The notes: generated from the sequence alone by a model not told the origin. A stretch of DNA of 64,000 nt from an uncultured Lysobacter sp. (GCA_946480055.1 CAMLID010000004.1:1-64000); one strand, 5' to 3'. Positions 18,645-29,039 are shown, numbered from the stretch's first letter. Made by a program: numbers and translations.

Positions 18645-18666
18645 AGATTCCGGTCGTCTGACAAGT

Positions 18667-19773
18667 TCATGCGGCGCGTTCGGCGGAGTCGCGCTGTGCG
18701 GCCGCGTGCAGCGTCAGGGCGTCGAGCACGCGTGCGTTCTGCTCGGCGGTGCCCAAGCTGATGCGCAGCGCGTCGCCCAGTTGCGGCGCCGCGCGCAGGT
18801 CGCGCACCACCACGCCGGCGGCGAGCAGAGCCTCGAACGCGGCCTGCGGCCGCTCGAAGCGCGCCAGCAGGAAGTTCGCCTGCGAGGGGTAGACCTGGCG
18901 CACGCCCGGCACGGCCGGCAACGCCGCATACAGGCGATCGCGTTCGAGCATGCAGGCTGCGGCGTTGTCCGCGCTGAGCGCGCGTGCGCCGGCGTCGAGC
19001 GCGCGCAAGGCCAGTGCGACGCAGGGTTCGGCCAGCGGATACGGCGCCTGGCAGCGCTGCAGCGCGGCGATCAGATCCGCGTCGGCGATGGTGCTGCCGA
19101 TGCGTGCCGCCGCCAGCGCGTGCGCCTTGGACAAGGTGCGCAGAACGACCACGTTGGGCTGTTCGGCGATCAGGCCGATCGCCGACGGTGCCTGCGCATA
19201 TTCGAGGTAGGCCTCGTCGACCACCACCAGCGCGCGTTCGCGCAAGCGCTGCGCCAGCGCCGAGATCGCCGGCAGCGGCAGCAGCGTACCCGAGGGATTG
19301 CCCGGCGAGCACAGGAACACCAGCTTGGCGCCGGAGTCCTCGGCCGCCGCGGCGACCGCGTCGAAATCGCAGACGAAGCCTTCGGGCGTATCGCGCAAGG
19401 CGACCTCGACTACGCGCGTGCCGTGCAGCCGTGCGCAGACCGCGTACATGCCGAAGGTCGGCGGCGTGGTCACGATGGCGTCGCCACCCGGGCGGCAGAA
19501 CGCACGCAGCAGCAGGTCGATGCCCTCGTCGCTGCCGCGCCCGGCCAGCAGTTGCGCCGGCTCGCAGCCGTACAGCGCGGCCAGCGCCGCGCGCAACGGC
19601 GGCGGCTGCGGATCGGGGTAGCGGCGCAGCGCACCGTCGGCGTCGGCGGCGTTGGCCCAGGCCGACTCGTTGGCGTTGAGCCAGATCGAACCGCTCAGGG
19701 CTTCGCTGCGCGCCGACTTGTAGCCGGCGAAATCGCGCAGGTCCTCGCGCAGCAGCGACAGCGGCGCGCTCAT
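18667..19773 (-). CDS. hisC: Histidinol-phosphate aminotransferase HisC
   Basis: 368-residue class II-fold PLP aminotransferase (imidazole-acetol phosphate to histidinol phosphate). N-terminal [16 protein letters not shown] (155-162), VVDEAYLEY (184-192) and the PLP lysine K216 in TLSKAHAL are visible. The ATG at 19773 overlaps the hisD stop as ATGA. Confidence 0.95.
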   Translation of the reverse strand: MSAPLSLLREDLRDFAGYKSARSEALSGSIWLNANESAWANAADADGALRRYPDPQPPPLRAALAALYGCEPAQLLAGRGSDEGIDLLLRAFCRPGGDAIVTTPPTFGMYAVCARLHGTRVVEVALRDTPEGFVCDFDAVAAAAEDSGAKLVFLCSPGNPSGTLLPLPAISALAQRLRERALVVVDEAYLEYAQAPSAIGLIAEQPNVVVLRTLSKAHALAAARIGSTIADADLIAALQRCQAPYPLAEPCVALALRALDAGARALSADNAAACMLERDRLYAALPAVPGVRQVYPSQANFLLARFERPQAAFEALLAAGVVVRDLRAAPQLGDALRISLGTAEQNARVLDALTLHAAAQRDSAERAA

Positions 19774-21089
19774 GCCGCCACCTGCTGCAAGCGCAGCGCG
19801 ACCGCGATCCGGTGCGCGTCCAGGCCTTCGGCGGTGGCCAGTTCGACTGCGCAGGGGCCGATCGCGGCGATGCCGCGCGGCTGCACTTCCTGAACCGTGA
19901 TCGCGACCTGGAAGCTGGCCACGCTGACCCCGCCGGCGTAGCGCGCCGCGCCGCTGGTCGGCAACACGTGGTTGGTGCCGCTGCAGTAGTCGCCCAGGGC
20001 TTCCGGCGCCCAGTCGCCCAGGAACACCGAACCGGCCGCGAGCACCTGCGGCAGCCAGGCGCGTGCATCGCGCAGGGCCAGGATCAGGTGCTCGGGCGCA
20101 TAACGGTTGCTGACCGCGAGCGCGTCGGCGATCGACGTCACCGCGATCGAACGCGAAGCGCGCAAGGCGGCGCGCGCGGTCTCGGCACGCGGCAGCGCGG
20201 CGAGCTGGGATTCGATCTGCGCATCGACCGCGGCCAGCAGCGCCGCGTCGTCGCTGAGCAGGATCACCTGCGAATCCGGGCCATGCTCGGCCTGCGACAG
20301 CAGGTCGGCGGCGACGAAGGCCGGATTGGCGCCGGCGTCGGCGATCACCAGCACTTCCGACGGCCCTGCCGGCAGATCGATGGCCGCGCCGCCTTCGAGC
20401 AACGCGACCTGGCGCTTGGCCTCGGTGACGTAGGCGTTGCCCGGTCCGAACAGTTTGTCGCACTTGCCGACGCTGGCGGTGCCGAAGGCCATCGCCGCGA
20501 TCGCCTGAGCGCCGCCGAGCTTGTAGACCCGGCTCACCCCGCAGCGGCGTGCGGCATACAGCACCGCCGGATCGGCACGGCCGTCGCGACGCGGCGGCGT
20601 GCACAGCACGATCTCCGGGCAAGCGGCCAGACGCGCCGGCATGCACAGCATCAACGCGGTCGAAGGCAGCGGCGCCGAACCGGCCGGCACGTACAGACCG
20701 ACGCGCTGGATCGGGCGCAGGATGCGTTCGCAGCGCACGCCGTCGCCGCTGTCCAGGGCGTAGGGCTGGGTCATGCCGGCGGCGTGGAAGGCCTCGATGC
20801 GGCGCGCGGCCTGGTCGATGGCGGCGCGCAATGGCGCGGAGATCTCGCGTTCGGCGGCATCGAACTCGTCGATACCCACCACGAACTCGTCCAGCGCCAC
20901 GCCGTCGTAGCGCGCGCTCAAGGCGCGCAGCGCGGCGTCGCCGTCCGCACGAACCTGCTCGATGATGGCTGCGACCGACTCGGCGGTGTCGCGGCGGGTC
21001 TGCTGGGCCGGGCGACGCAGCGCAGCCTCGCGCTGGCTCTCGTCCAAGGCGCTCCAGTCCAGCCGCTGCATGATGCTTTCGTCGTTCAT
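19770..21089 (-). CDS. hisD: Histidinol dehydrogenase HisD
   Basis: 439-residue zinc enzyme performing the last two oxidations from histidinol to histidine. Motifs [35 protein letters not shown] and the catalytic Glu-His pair in NRYAPEHL are all present, as is the C-terminal GTNHVLPT and SVASFQ. The ATG at 21089 overlaps the hisG stop (ATGA); a second ATG seven codons later is less likely. Confidence 0.96.
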   Translation of the reverse strand: MNDESIMQRLDWSALDESQREAALRRPAQQTRRDTAESVAAIIEQVRADGDAALRALSARYDGVALDEFVVGIDEFDAAEREISAPLRAAIDQAARRIEAFHAAGMTQPYALDSGDGVRCERILRPIQRVGLYVPAGSAPLPSTALMLCMPARLAACPEIVLCTPPRRDGRADPAVLYAARRCGVSRVYKLGGAQAIAAMAFGTASVGKCDKLFGPGNAYVTEAKRQVALLEGGAAIDLPAGPSEVLVIADAGANPAFVAADLLSQAEHGPDSQVILLSDDAALLAAVDAQIESQLAALPRAETARAALRASRSIAVTSIADALAVSNRYAPEHLILALRDARAWLPQVLAAGSVFLGDWAPEALGDYCSGTNHVLPTSGAARYAGGVSVASFQVAITVQEVQPRGIAAIGPCAVELATAEGLDAHRIAVALRLQQVAA

Positions 21090-22000
21090 GCCAGCATGCC
21101 CTCGACCGGCAGCACCATCAGCCCGCGCGCGCCGGCGCGCTTGAGTTCTTCCAGCCGTTGCCAGGTCACCGCGCCGTGGCACAAGGCCTGCAGGGCGACG
21201 CCATCGCCGCCGTCCAGCTGCATCACCGTCGGCGTTTCCGCATCGGGCAGCAGCGGCAGCAGGTCGGCCAGCAGCTGGCGCGGGGCCTGGAACAGCAACA
21301 GCTTGCTGTGACGGATGCGCAGCGCGCCGTCGAGGCGGCGCAGCAGCAGGTCGGCAAGTTCGCCGCGCACGTCGTCGAAAGGATTGATCGGCCCGGCCAG
21401 CACGGCTTCGCTCTGGATCAGGGTGGTGACCGCCTTGAGCTGGTTGGCGGCGAGCGTGGCACCGCTGGAGACCAGGTCGCAGATCGCCTCGGCCTGGCCC
21501 AGGCGCGGCGCGATCTCGACCGAACCCGACAGCAGCACGACCTGCGCCTCCACGCCCTGCTCGGCCAGCCAGCCCGACAGCAGCGCCGGGTAGCTGGTGG
21601 CGATGCGCTTGCCCGCCAGTTGCGCCGGGCCCTGCCAGTCCCAAGCCTCGGGCACGGCCAGGTCCAGCCGGCAGGCGCCGAAACCCAGCGCGCGCCATTC
21701 GCGGAAGGCGGCGGCGCGGCCGTTGCCGCGACGGTCGCCGTCCTGTTCCAGCAGCACGTTGCGGCCGACTACGCCCAGGTCGCAGACGCCGTCGGCGATC
21801 AGCCCGGGGATGTCGTCGTCGCGCACCAGCAGCAGATCCACCGGCAGGGTTTCGCCGTAGCAGAACAGGCGATCGCGGCTCTCGCGCCAGCTCAGCCCGC
21901 ACGAGGCCAGCAGCGCGCGCGCCGGCTCGGCCAGGCGGCCTGACTTCTGGATGGCGATGCGCAACCGGTCGCGCGCGGCCGGACTGGCGGTAGGACTCAT
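21086..22000 (-). CDS. hisG: ATP phosphoribosyltransferase HisG (long form)
   Basis: 304-residue first enzyme of histidine synthesis, condensing ATP and [14 protein letters not shown] at the start, [10 protein letters not shown] and the PRPP loop region [14 protein letters not shown] are conserved. The length and C-terminal ~75 residues (VMQLDGG ... [11 protein letters not shown]) match the long form with its own regulatory domain, so feedback inhibition by histidine is expected and no HisZ is needed. It begins 56 bp after the TrpR-like gene. Confidence 0.95.
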   Translation of the reverse strand: MSPTASPAARDRLRIAIQKSGRLAEPARALLASCGLSWRESRDRLFCYGETLPVDLLLVRDDDIPGLIADGVCDLGVVGRNVLLEQDGDRRGNGRAAAFREWRALGFGACRLDLAVPEAWDWQGPAQLAGKRIATSYPALLSGWLAEQGVEAQVVLLSGSVEIAPRLGQAEAICDLVSSGATLAANQLKAVTTLIQSEAVLAGPINPFDDVRGELADLLLRRLDGALRIRHSKLLLFQAPRQLLADLLPLLPDAETPTVMQLDGGDGVALQALCHGAVTWQRLEELKRAGARGLMVLPVEGMLA

Positions 22001-22056
22001 GGCGGGGGATCTCGAAGAGGCGGGAAGCGAAGGGCGCACAGGCCCGGCGGAACGGT

Positions 22057-22368
22057 TCAGCGGACGCGCGTGGGGCGTCGATGGAGCGCCGCGGCGTAGC
22101 CGCCGGCACCGCGCTCCAGGGTCCGTGCGACACGTCCGATCGTGGTCACGCTGACGCCGGTGCGGTCGTGGATTTCGCGGTAGGGCACGCCGTCGCGCAG
22201 CAACGGCACCACGCGCCAGCGGTCGGTCATGGCTTCCAGCTCGGCCGGCGTGCACAGGTCTTCGAGGAAGGCCCGCATCTGCTCCGGATTGCGCAGCCCC
22301 ACCAGCGCGGCCGCCAGGCTGGCGATCGGGTCTTCGCTGTCGTCGATGTCTATGGCGCGGCGCTTCAT
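22057..22368 (-). CDS. TrpR-superfamily regulator (YerC/YecD type), likely his-operon repressor
   Basis: 103-residue all-helical DNA-binding protein. [19 protein letters not shown] followed by [20 protein letters not shown] is the TrpR/YerC helix-turn-helix pattern. It is the first gene of the his transcription unit (56 bp before hisG), and the palindrome 54 bp upstream of its start has TrpR-like half-sites. I infer histidine-responsive autoregulation of the operon; histidine as corepressor is not shown by the sequence. Confidence 0.85.
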   Translation of the reverse strand: MKRRAIDIDDSEDPIASLAAALVGLRNPEQMRAFLEDLCTPAELEAMTDRWRVVPLLRDGVPYREIHDRTGVSVTTIGRVARTLERGAGGYAAALHRRPTRVR

Positions 22369-22421
22369 GGGGCGGGGTCGGCTCGGGGGCGGCTCAGGTT
22401 TGCTTCGGTTTCGCTATCGAT

Positions 22422-22445
22422 AATGTACTAATGCGTTAATACATT
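22422..22445. promoter_or_regulatory. Palindromic operator resembling the trp operator, upstream of the his operon
   Basis: 24-bp imperfect palindrome (20 of 24 positions symmetric) in a short A/T-rich island. Inner half-sites are GTACTA (22425-22430) and TAATAC (22437-22442), six bases apart; the E. coli TrpR consensus is GTACTA-N6-TAGTAC with the same spacing. It also overlaps the only promoter-like A/T sequence between the divergent his operon and the diguanylate cyclase gene (22369-22670), so binding could block transcription. Confidence 0.65.
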
Positions 22446-22670
22446 AAACGATCCGTCAGCCGCCCGTCAAGCCGACCGCAGCCCCGCCTCACAGGCGGCC
22501 GGCATCGGCGAAAACCGCCGTTCATCACACTAAGACAGGCCGACCGGCGGTCGCTGGCGCTTCGCCTGTGGCCGCGCCGGCCGCAAACTAGGGCGATGCC
22601 GGAGCGTAGACTGCCTCCGAGCCCGCGCCGCCGAGACCCGCCGCCGGCCGGACACTGAGAGAGGGTACGC

Positions 22671-24536
22671 ATGGGGCGTGGTTGGAGAGGCCTACAGCTT
22701 TGGCTGCTCGCGTTCGGGCTCTGCCTCGCCGCTGCGTCGTGGGCCGCAACCGGAAACTCGACGCTGGTGCTGGACGACACCCACAGCGGCGTTCCCTTGG
22801 AGCCGTACATCGCCTACTACCACGACATCTATGGCCGCCAGAGCCTCGCCGGCGCCGAGCAGGCCCTGCGTGAGGGCCGCTATGCCCCGCTCCCCAACGG
22901 CAACGCCGCGTTCGGCTTCCAGCCCGGCGCCTACTGGTTCCATGTGCGCCTGCTCAACCGCGACCGCGACGAGCGGCGCTGGCTGCTGGTGCAGCAATAC
23001 GCGCTCAGCGACCGCATCGACATCTACACCCGCCATGCCGATGGCCGCGTCGAGCATCTCGCCGGCGGCGACAGCCTGCCGTTCTCCTCGCGCAGCATCC
23101 GCTACCGGCATCCGAATTTCTGGTTGAACCTCCCGGCGGGCCAGCCCGTGGACCTGTACGTGCGAGTGCAGAGCCAGAGTTCGATGCAGGTGCCGCTGAC
23201 CTTGTTCACGCCGACCGCATTCACCGAGGTCTCGCGCGACGCGCAGTTCGGCATCGGTCTGTACTACGGCATCCTGCTGGCTTTGTTCATCTACAACCTG
23301 GTGCTGTGGCTGAGCCTGCGCGACGCCAGCTACTTCTGGTACCTGCTGCATATCTCGGCCTTCGGCCTGGTGCTGCTGACCCTCAACGGCCTGGGCTTCG
23401 AATACCTGTGGCCGCGCTCGACCTGGCTGGCCGACAAATCGGTGCCGCTGTCGATCTGCCTGGCCCAGATCGGCATGCAGCAGTTCGCCCGCACCTTCCT
23501 CAGCCTCAAGCAGCGCTGGCGGCTGGGCGACCGGGTCGGGCTGGCGATGATCGGCTTCTTCGTCCTGCTCGGCCTGGCCGCGACCCGCCTGCCCTACAAC
23601 GTCGCCACCCCGATCGCCTCGGCGGCGGTGTTCTTCAGCATCGCCTGGATCGCGGTCGCGACCCTGGTGGTGCTGCGCAGCGGCTACAAGCCGGCGCAGC
23701 TGTTCCTGCTGGCCTGGTCGATGTTCCTGTTCGGCACCGGCATGTTCACCGCGATCGCGTTCGGCCTGCTGCCCAAGGTGTTCATCACCGAGTACGGGGT
23801 GCAGATCGGCTCGGCCCTGGAGATGCTGCTGCTGTCGGTGGCCCTGGGTTATCGCTACGCCTCGCTGCGCAGCGAGAACGAACGCATCGTGCACGAGGCC
23901 AAGACCCAGCTCGAACACAAGGTCGAGCAGCGCACGGTCGAACTGCGCAGCGCGCTGGCGCAACTGGAAGACGCGCACGAGCGGCTGCGCGAGAGCAGCC
24001 AGCGCGACGGCCTGACCGGCCTGCACAACCGCACCCACTTCCGCAACGTATTCCAGGAACTGCTGGAGAAATCGCAGCAGAGCGGGCGGCCACTGTCGCT
24101 GCTGATGATCGACCTGGACCACTTCAAGCAGATCAACGACCGTTACGGCCATCTGGTCGGCGACGAATGCCTGTGCTGGGCCGCGCGCACCCTCGGCCAT
24201 GCGCTGCAGCCGCATCGCGCGCTGCTGGCGCGCTTCGGCGGCGAGGAGTTCATCGTCGCCCTGCCCGGCCTGGACCTGCAAGCGGCCTCGCGGGTCGCCG
24301 AGGACGTGCGCCAGCATCTGCGCGAACAGCCTTGCCGCAGCGGCGAGCACGCGATCACGATCACCGCCAGCATCGGCGTGCACGCGATCCAGCGCGAAGC
24401 CGACAACGACAGCGATAGCGACAACGCGATCGACCCGGCCCTGCAGGACGCCGACCAGGCCCTGTACCAGGCCAAGGCCGACGGCCGCGACTGCGTGCGC
24501 ACCTCGATGCCGGAGACCGGCGACCGCCGCAGCTAG
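22671..24536 (+). CDS. Membrane diguanylate cyclase (7TMR-DISM sensor plus GGDEF)
   Basis: 621-residue inner-membrane protein. Signal peptide or first helix (MGRGWRGLQLWLLAFGLCLA), then a periplasmic 7TMR-DISMED2-like beta domain (~30-185, with GAYWFHVRL and VDLYVRVQS). Seven hydrophobic helices follow (~195-400), then a coiled coil (ENERIVHEAKTQLEHKVEQ) and a GGDEF domain with GGEEF at 523-527. The active-site motif is intact, so it should make cyclic di-GMP. The RxxD inhibitory site is absent (HRALLARF precedes the motif), so product inhibition through that site is not expected. The ligand is unknown. Confidence 0.92.
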   Translation: MGRGWRGLQLWLLAFGLCLAAASWAATGNSTLVLDDTHSGVPLEPYIAYYHDIYGRQSLAGAEQALREGRYAPLPNGNAAFGFQPGAYWFHVRLLNRDRDERRWLLVQQYALSDRIDIYTRHADGRVEHLAGGDSLPFSSRSIRYRHPNFWLNLPAGQPVDLYVRVQSQSSMQVPLTLFTPTAFTEVSRDAQFGIGLYYGILLALFIYNLVLWLSLRDASYFWYLLHISAFGLVLLTLNGLGFEYLWPRSTWLADKSVPLSICLAQIGMQQFARTFLSLKQRWRLGDRVGLAMIGFFVLLGLAATRLPYNVATPIASAAVFFSIAWIAVATLVVLRSGYKPAQLFLLAWSMFLFGTGMFTAIAFGLLPKVFITEYGVQIGSALEMLLLSVALGYRYASLRSENERIVHEAKTQLEHKVEQRTVELRSALAQLEDAHERLRESSQRDGLTGLHNRTHFRNVFQELLEKSQQSGRPLSLLMIDLDHFKQINDRYGHLVGDECLCWAARTLGHALQPHRALLARFGGEEFIVALPGLDLQAASRVAEDVRQHLREQPCRSGEHAITITASIGVHAIQREADNDSDSDNAIDPALQDADQALYQAKADGRDCVRTSMPETGDRRS

Positions 24537-24584
24537 TCGATCAGCTGCGGGTCGATCGGCGGCCGGCCGACCGGCCGCATGCGC

Positions 24585-25130
24585 TCAGGCCGGACGGCCG
24601 TAGAGCACGTCCGAACGCAGCACGTACTTGACGCCCTGCTCGACCGCCGCGCCTTCGTGCCAGGTGTCGTGCACGAACAGCAAGGCCTCGCCGGTCGCCG
24701 GCGCGATGCGGAAATCGCGAAAGTCGGTATCGCCGCCGACGAAGCCTTCATTGAGATAGACCAGCAGGGTCAACTTGCTGCTCAGGCCGTCCTCGGTCCA
24801 AGGGCCGTCCTTGTGCATGCGGAAGCGCTGGCCGGGACCGTATTTGTAGAAGCGCAGGGATTTCGGCAATCCCCGCGCGACCTGACCGTCCAGCGCCGGC
24901 AACGCGACGCCGGACAGGCGCTGCCACAGCAAGCCGACCCAGTCCGGCGACTCGAACACCACGCGTTCGTTGTTGCGCACGTGCGGCATCGCCTTCTGAC
25001 CGGCCGTGGTGCGCGCGCCCGCGGCCTCGAAGCCGTGCTCCTCGGCCAATGCGATCAATTGCGCGCACTCGTCGGCGCCGAACAGGCCGCCGACGGTGAA
25101 CGCGCGTTCCGAATGCGCGATCAGTTGCAT
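24585..25130 (-). CDS. 2-oxoglutarate/Fe(II)-dependent oxygenase, prolyl-4-hydroxylase-like
   Basis: 181-residue double-stranded beta-helix oxygenase. Iron ligands H106 and D108 (MHKDGPW) and H158 (TWHEGAAV), and a 2-oxoglutarate-binding K168 (GVKYVLRSD), are in the right order and spacing. The ATG at 25130 follows the ammonia-lyase stop by 28 bp on the same strand, so the two are likely one operon. The substrate is unknown; family members hydroxylate prolyl residues, other side chains or small molecules. Confidence 0.82.
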   Translation of the reverse strand: MQLIAHSERAFTVGGLFGADECAQLIALAEEHGFEAAGARTTAGQKAMPHVRNNERVVFESPDWVGLLWQRLSGVALPALDGQVARGLPKSLRFYKYGPGQRFRMHKDGPWTEDGLSSKLTLLVYLNEGFVGGDTDFRDFRIAPATGEALLFVHDTWHEGAAVEQGVKYVLRSDVLYGRPA

Positions 25131-25158
25131 GCCGATCCCGAAGACCAGAGCACCCGAC

Positions 25159-27057
25159 TCATTCGCGCACCACCGCACGCGCAGCGGCGAGCACGCTGCC
25201 GTCGGACACCATGCGCAGCGCGGTCGCCACTTCGCCGTCCAGGGCGCGATCGCGCGGCAGGAAGGCGATGCGTTCGCGGATCGCCGCGTGCGCAGCCGCC
25301 ACCGCACGGCCGGGACGGAACTCGTCGGCGGCCGCAAGTTCGGCGCGCAGGCCTTCGACCTCGGCCAGGAAGCCGGCATGGTCGCCCTCGCCCGCGGCGG
25401 GACCGCCCGCGACCTTGGCCGCCAGCCCGAGCGCGTCCGCGCGATCGGCCAGATCGCGTGCGGCGTTGATCATGTCGCGACGCAGGTCCAGCGCTTGCGC
25501 GGCGGTGTACAACTCCAGCGCCAGCACCTTGCCCAGGTCATCGGCCATGGCCAGCACGTGGCGGGCCTCGTTGGCGCCCATCGAGACGTGGTCCTCGGCG
25601 TTGGCGCTGGTCGGGATCGAATACACCGAGGCCGGATGCGCGCGGCTGGCGAGGTCGTTGACGATGGCCGCGGCGGTGTACTGCACGATCATGTGGCCGG
25701 ACTCGGTCGAATCCTCGTTGCCGATCAGGAACGCCGGCAGGCCGTCGTTGGTGGCCGGATCGACCAGCTTGTTGAGGCGGCGTTCGGAGATCGAGGCCAG
25801 CACCGGGATCGCGGCCTTGACGTAGCTCATCGCCAGCGCCAGCGGCATGCCGTGGAAGTGGCCGGCCGAAATCACCTGCTGCTCGACGTGCTCGGCCTGC
25901 GCATCCGGGAACACGATCGGATTGTCGGTGAGCGAGTTGAGCTCGACCTCGAGCACGCGCGCGGCCTGGGCCAGCGCGTCGCGCACCGCGCCATGCACCT
26001 GTGGGATGCAACGCAGCGAATAGCTGTCCTGCGGCTGGTGCTTCTTGCCGCCGCGGAACGGGCGGAAGCGCAGGTAGAACTTCTCGCGGCCGTGGCGCTG
26101 GCCGAACGGCACCCAGTCCCAGCCGATATCGAAGCGCAGCGCCTGCGATTCCGGCGTGCCCCAGCTGTGCGGCTGCCAGGCGCGGAAGCGCGGCACCAGG
26201 TGATAGGGAATGTCCGACAGGGTCGAACCTTCGAGCAGCCGGCGCAGGTGCGCGGCGACTTCGACCTGGCCCGGATGCGGACGCAGCGCGTGCACTTCCT
26301 CGGCGAACGCACCCAGGCGGCCCGCGAAGGCGTCGATGGTCATGGCCGCGGCGAGGTCGGCGGTGTCGGCCAGGTCCTCGAGCTTCTCCAGCGCGAGCAC
26401 GCCGCAGGCGAGCATCTGCGCGGTGCCGTTGTTGAGCGCCAGGCCTTCCTTGTACGACAGCGTCACCGGCTTCAGCCCGGCGCGTTCCAGCGCCTGGCCG
26501 CCGGGCATGCGCTCGCCTTCATAGAAGGCTTCGCCGCCGCCCAGCAGCACGATGGCCAGATGCGACAGCGGCGCCAGATCGCCGCTGGCGCCGACCGAAC
26601 CCAACTGCGGCACCACCGGTACGATCCCGGCGTTGAGCATCGCCGCCAGCGCCTGCAGGGTCTGCACGCGGATGCCGGAGTGGCCGCGCATCAGGGTGTT
26701 GATGCGGATGCACAGCATCGCGCGCACGATCTCGGGAGCGAAGGGGTCGCCGACGCAGACCGCATGAGTGACGATCAGATTGCGTTGCAGTTCCTCGTGC
26801 AGGGTCTCGCCCGAGGGCTGCGCGCCCGGCAGTTGGTCGCGCAGGTGGTGCGCGCCGAGCAGGCGGTCGGCGTTGCTGCCGAAACCGGTGGAAACGCCGT
26901 AGATCGGCTCTTCGCGACGCACCTGTTCGGCCAGGAAGTCGGCCGCGCGTTGCACCGCCGGGAGTTGCGCCGCGGCCAGTTCGACCTGCGCGCCGTAAGC
27001 CACCGCCACCAGCTGCGACCGCGTCAGCGAGCGGCCATCGAGTTGGATCTTGTTCAT
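25159..27057 (-). CDS. HAL/PAL/TAL-family aromatic amino acid ammonia-lyase, unusually long
   Basis: 632-residue MIO-dependent lyase (typical HutH is ~510). The MIO triad Ala-Ser-Gly is at 157-159 in GSVGASGDLAPLSH, the catalytic tyrosine at 54 in YGVSTGFG, and QDSYSLRCIPQVHG is conserved. The selectivity position reads Thr-His (NLIVTH), closest to the Ser-His of histidine lyases, so histidine is the likeliest substrate. About 60 extra residues (~280-340, rich in W, R and F) sit before QDSYSLR, and ~35 extra lie near the C-terminus. ATG 27057 has GAGG six bases upstream; the in-frame TTG at 27063 is rejected. No hutU, hutI or hutG is nearby, so a standard hut role is doubtful. Confidence 0.82.
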   Translation of the reverse strand: MNKIQLDGRSLTRSQLVAVAYGAQVELAAAQLPAVQRAADFLAEQVRREEPIYGVSTGFGSNADRLLGAHHLRDQLPGAQPSGETLHEELQRNLIVTHAVCVGDPFAPEIVRAMLCIRINTLMRGHSGIRVQTLQALAAMLNAGIVPVVPQLGSVGASGDLAPLSHLAIVLLGGGEAFYEGERMPGGQALERAGLKPVTLSYKEGLALNNGTAQMLACGVLALEKLEDLADTADLAAAMTIDAFAGRLGAFAEEVHALRPHPGQVEVAAHLRRLLEGSTLSDIPYHLVPRFRAWQPHSWGTPESQALRFDIGWDWVPFGQRHGREKFYLRFRPFRGGKKHQPQDSYSLRCIPQVHGAVRDALAQAARVLEVELNSLTDNPIVFPDAQAEHVEQQVISAGHFHGMPLALAMSYVKAAIPVLASISERRLNKLVDPATNDGLPAFLIGNEDSTESGHMIVQYTAAAIVNDLASRAHPASVYSIPTSANAEDHVSMGANEARHVLAMADDLGKVLALELYTAAQALDLRRDMINAARDLADRADALGLAAKVAGGPAAGEGDHAGFLAEVEGLRAELAAADEFRPGRAVAAAHAAIRERIAFLPRDRALDGEVATALRMVSDGSVLAAARAVVRE

Positions 27058-27213
27058 TTGCAACCTCGCCTCGCACCCTGGCGATCATCTGAACGGCGGG
27101 CCTTCGCCGCGAACGGCTGAGCCCGACCGAGCGTACTCGGGAGTCGGTGCGTCAATGACACATTGTGAACCGCGACGGCGGATGCGCGCCGCGGGGTGAT
27201 TCAGCCCGTCACG

Positions 27214-27235
27214 GCGCCGGATTCCGATCCGGCGC
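27214..27235. terminator. Perfect GC-rich hairpin between hutH-like gene and hisS
   Basis: GCGCCGGAT (27214-27222) pairs fully with 27227-27235 around TCCG. It lies ~120 bp downstream of the hisS stop on the minus strand, without a T-tract. The rest of the 300-bp gap (27058-27357) holds the presumed promoter of the lyase gene and nothing else I can identify. Confidence 0.35.
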
Positions 27236-27357
27236 GCAGCGAACGGTGGAGCGGAATCCGGACGCGAACCCGCGCGCCCGGCACCGCGATTCATCGGCGC
27301 AGAACGCCATCGGAGCTGCGCGACGCGCAACCCCTATGCCGTCCGCGCCGCTGGAAC

Positions 27358-28758
27358 TCATTCGGAGACGGTCCGCGGCATGACCCGCGCCTGCTCCAAC
27401 TCGACCCGCAGCGTGCGCGCCAGATCGCCGCGCGCCACCTCGAACTGGTCTTCGCGACGCAGGTCCTTGACCGTCGCGGTGCCCTTGGCGATCTCGTTCT
27501 CGCCCAGCACCACCACGAAGCGGATGCCGGCGCGGTCGGCGTACTTGAACTGCTTGGCCAGCTTGGACGGCTCCATCACCACTTCGGTGTTGAGCCCGCC
27601 GTGGCGCAGCTCGTTGGCGACCGCCAGGCAGTGCGGCATGTGCGCCTCGTCCATCTGCGTGACCAGCACCTGCACGGTGCTGGCGGCGGTGTCGACCAGG
27701 CCGGCCTCGCGCAGTTGCCAGAACAAACGGGTCAGGCCGATCGAGATGCCGACGCCGGGCAGGCGCGACTTGGTGTAGTGGCTGGCCAGGTCTTCGTAAC
27801 GGCCGCCGGAGCAGATCGAACCGATCTGCGGGTAGTCGTCCAGGGTGGTCTCGTAGACGGTGCCGGTGTAGTAGTCCAGGCCGCGCGCGATCGAGAAGTT
27901 CAGCGCGTAGTTCGCCTCCGGCACGCCCAGCGCGCGCACCAGCTCCAGCACTTCGCGCAGTTCGGCCACGCCCACGCGCAGCGACTCGTTGCCCTCGCCC
28001 AGCGCGTCCAGATGAGCCATCGCGTCGGCGTGCGAGGTCGAACGGATCTTGACGAAGTCGAGAATGGTCGCGGTGCCCTGCGCGCTCAGGCCGAATTCGG
28101 GACCGGTCAGGGTCTCGCGCACGTAGTCCTCGCCGCGCTTGTCGAGCTTGTCGACCTCGCGCAGCACCCGCGCCTGCAGCTCGCCGTCGGCCACGCCCTG
28201 GGCCTCGAAGAAGCCGCGCAGCAGCTTGCGATTGTTGAGCTGGATGGTGAACTTGCCGATGTCGAGCTCGGAGAACACGGCGTGGATCGCGGCCGGCATC
28301 TCGGCGTCGTGGCGCACGCTGAGCGAGTCCTTGCCGATCACGTCGATGTCGCACTGGTAGAACTCGCGGAAGCGGCCGCGCTGCGCGCGCTCGCCGCGGT
28401 ACACGCGCTGCATCTGGTAGCGGCGGAACGGGAACGCGAGGTCGTGCTCGTGCTCGGCGACGTAGCGCGCCAGCGGCACGGTCAGGTCGAAGCGCAGCGC
28501 CAGTTCGGGCACGCCTTCGCCGCCGCCCTCGGCGGCCTTGTTCAAGTTGCCGGTGGACTGGACGAAATACACCTGGCGCTCGGTCTCGCCGCCGGACTTG
28601 GTCAGCAGCACCTCCGACAGCTCCATCACCGGCGTTTCCACCGGCAGGAAGCCGAAGCGCTCGAAGTTGCGACGGATCGTGTCCAGCATGCGCTGGAAGG
28701 CGATCTGGTCGGGCGGCAGCAGCTCCATGACGCCTGGCGGGGTGCGTGGCTTGATCAA
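27358..28758 (-). CDS. hisS: Histidyl-tRNA synthetase
   Basis: 466-residue class II synthetase charging tRNA-His. Motif 2 ([29 protein letters not shown]), the histidine-A motif [13 protein letters not shown] and motif 3 ([11 protein letters not shown]) are present, followed by an anticodon-binding domain. The start is taken as TTG at 28758 (product MIKPRTPPG) because the protein families begin here and GGAG lies six bases upstream; no ATG fits. The frame remains open further upstream, but that extension is not family-like. Confidence 0.93.
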   Translation of the reverse strand: MIKPRTPPGVMELLPPDQIAFQRMLDTIRRNFERFGFLPVETPVMELSEVLLTKSGGETERQVYFVQSTGNLNKAAEGGGEGVPELALRFDLTVPLARYVAEHEHDLAFPFRRYQMQRVYRGERAQRGRFREFYQCDIDVIGKDSLSVRHDAEMPAAIHAVFSELDIGKFTIQLNNRKLLRGFFEAQGVADGELQARVLREVDKLDKRGEDYVRETLTGPEFGLSAQGTATILDFVKIRSTSHADAMAHLDALGEGNESLRVGVAELREVLELVRALGVPEANYALNFSIARGLDYYTGTVYETTLDDYPQIGSICSGGRYEDLASHYTKSRLPGVGISIGLTRLFWQLREAGLVDTAASTVQVLVTQMDEAHMPHCLAVANELRHGGLNTEVVMEPSKLAKQFKYADRAGIRFVVVLGENEIAKGTATVKDLRREDQFEVARGDLARTLRVELEQARVMPRTVSE

Positions 28759-28905
28759 GCGGGACTCCGAAAGTGAGACGCGGCGGGACGGCGCGAGGGG
28801 CGTGCCGTCGACGCAAGAGCCGTAGTTTAACGTTCCGACCGTACGCTGCGCCCGCATCCGGGACGCTGCGAGCCAGGGCGCGCGAAATTGTTTCGCTCCG
28901 GCCCC

Positions 28906-28935
28906 TTGCCTCGGCCCCTGGGGTGTCGCTAGAAT
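28906..28935 (+). promoter_or_regulatory. Promoter of tRNA-Pro
   Basis: TTGCCT (28906-28911) and TAGAAT (28930-28935) are 18 bp apart, a sigma-70-like pair ending 15 bp before the mature tRNA. Confidence 0.6.
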
Positions 28936-28950
28936 TGTCGGCTCAGCTGT

Positions 28951-29027
<77 letters not shown>

Positions 29028-29039
29028 ATCTGAAACCGG

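Noticed and set aside
22692..24383. 563-codon minus-strand frame across the diguanylate cyclase gene
   Set aside because: Gln/Arg/Ala-rich antisense shadow; the plus frame carries GGEEF and membrane helices.
25159..27057. Plain HutH of a histidine utilisation operon
   Set aside because: No hutU, hutI, hutG or hutC nearby and ~120 extra residues; kept as a HAL-family lyase of uncertain role.
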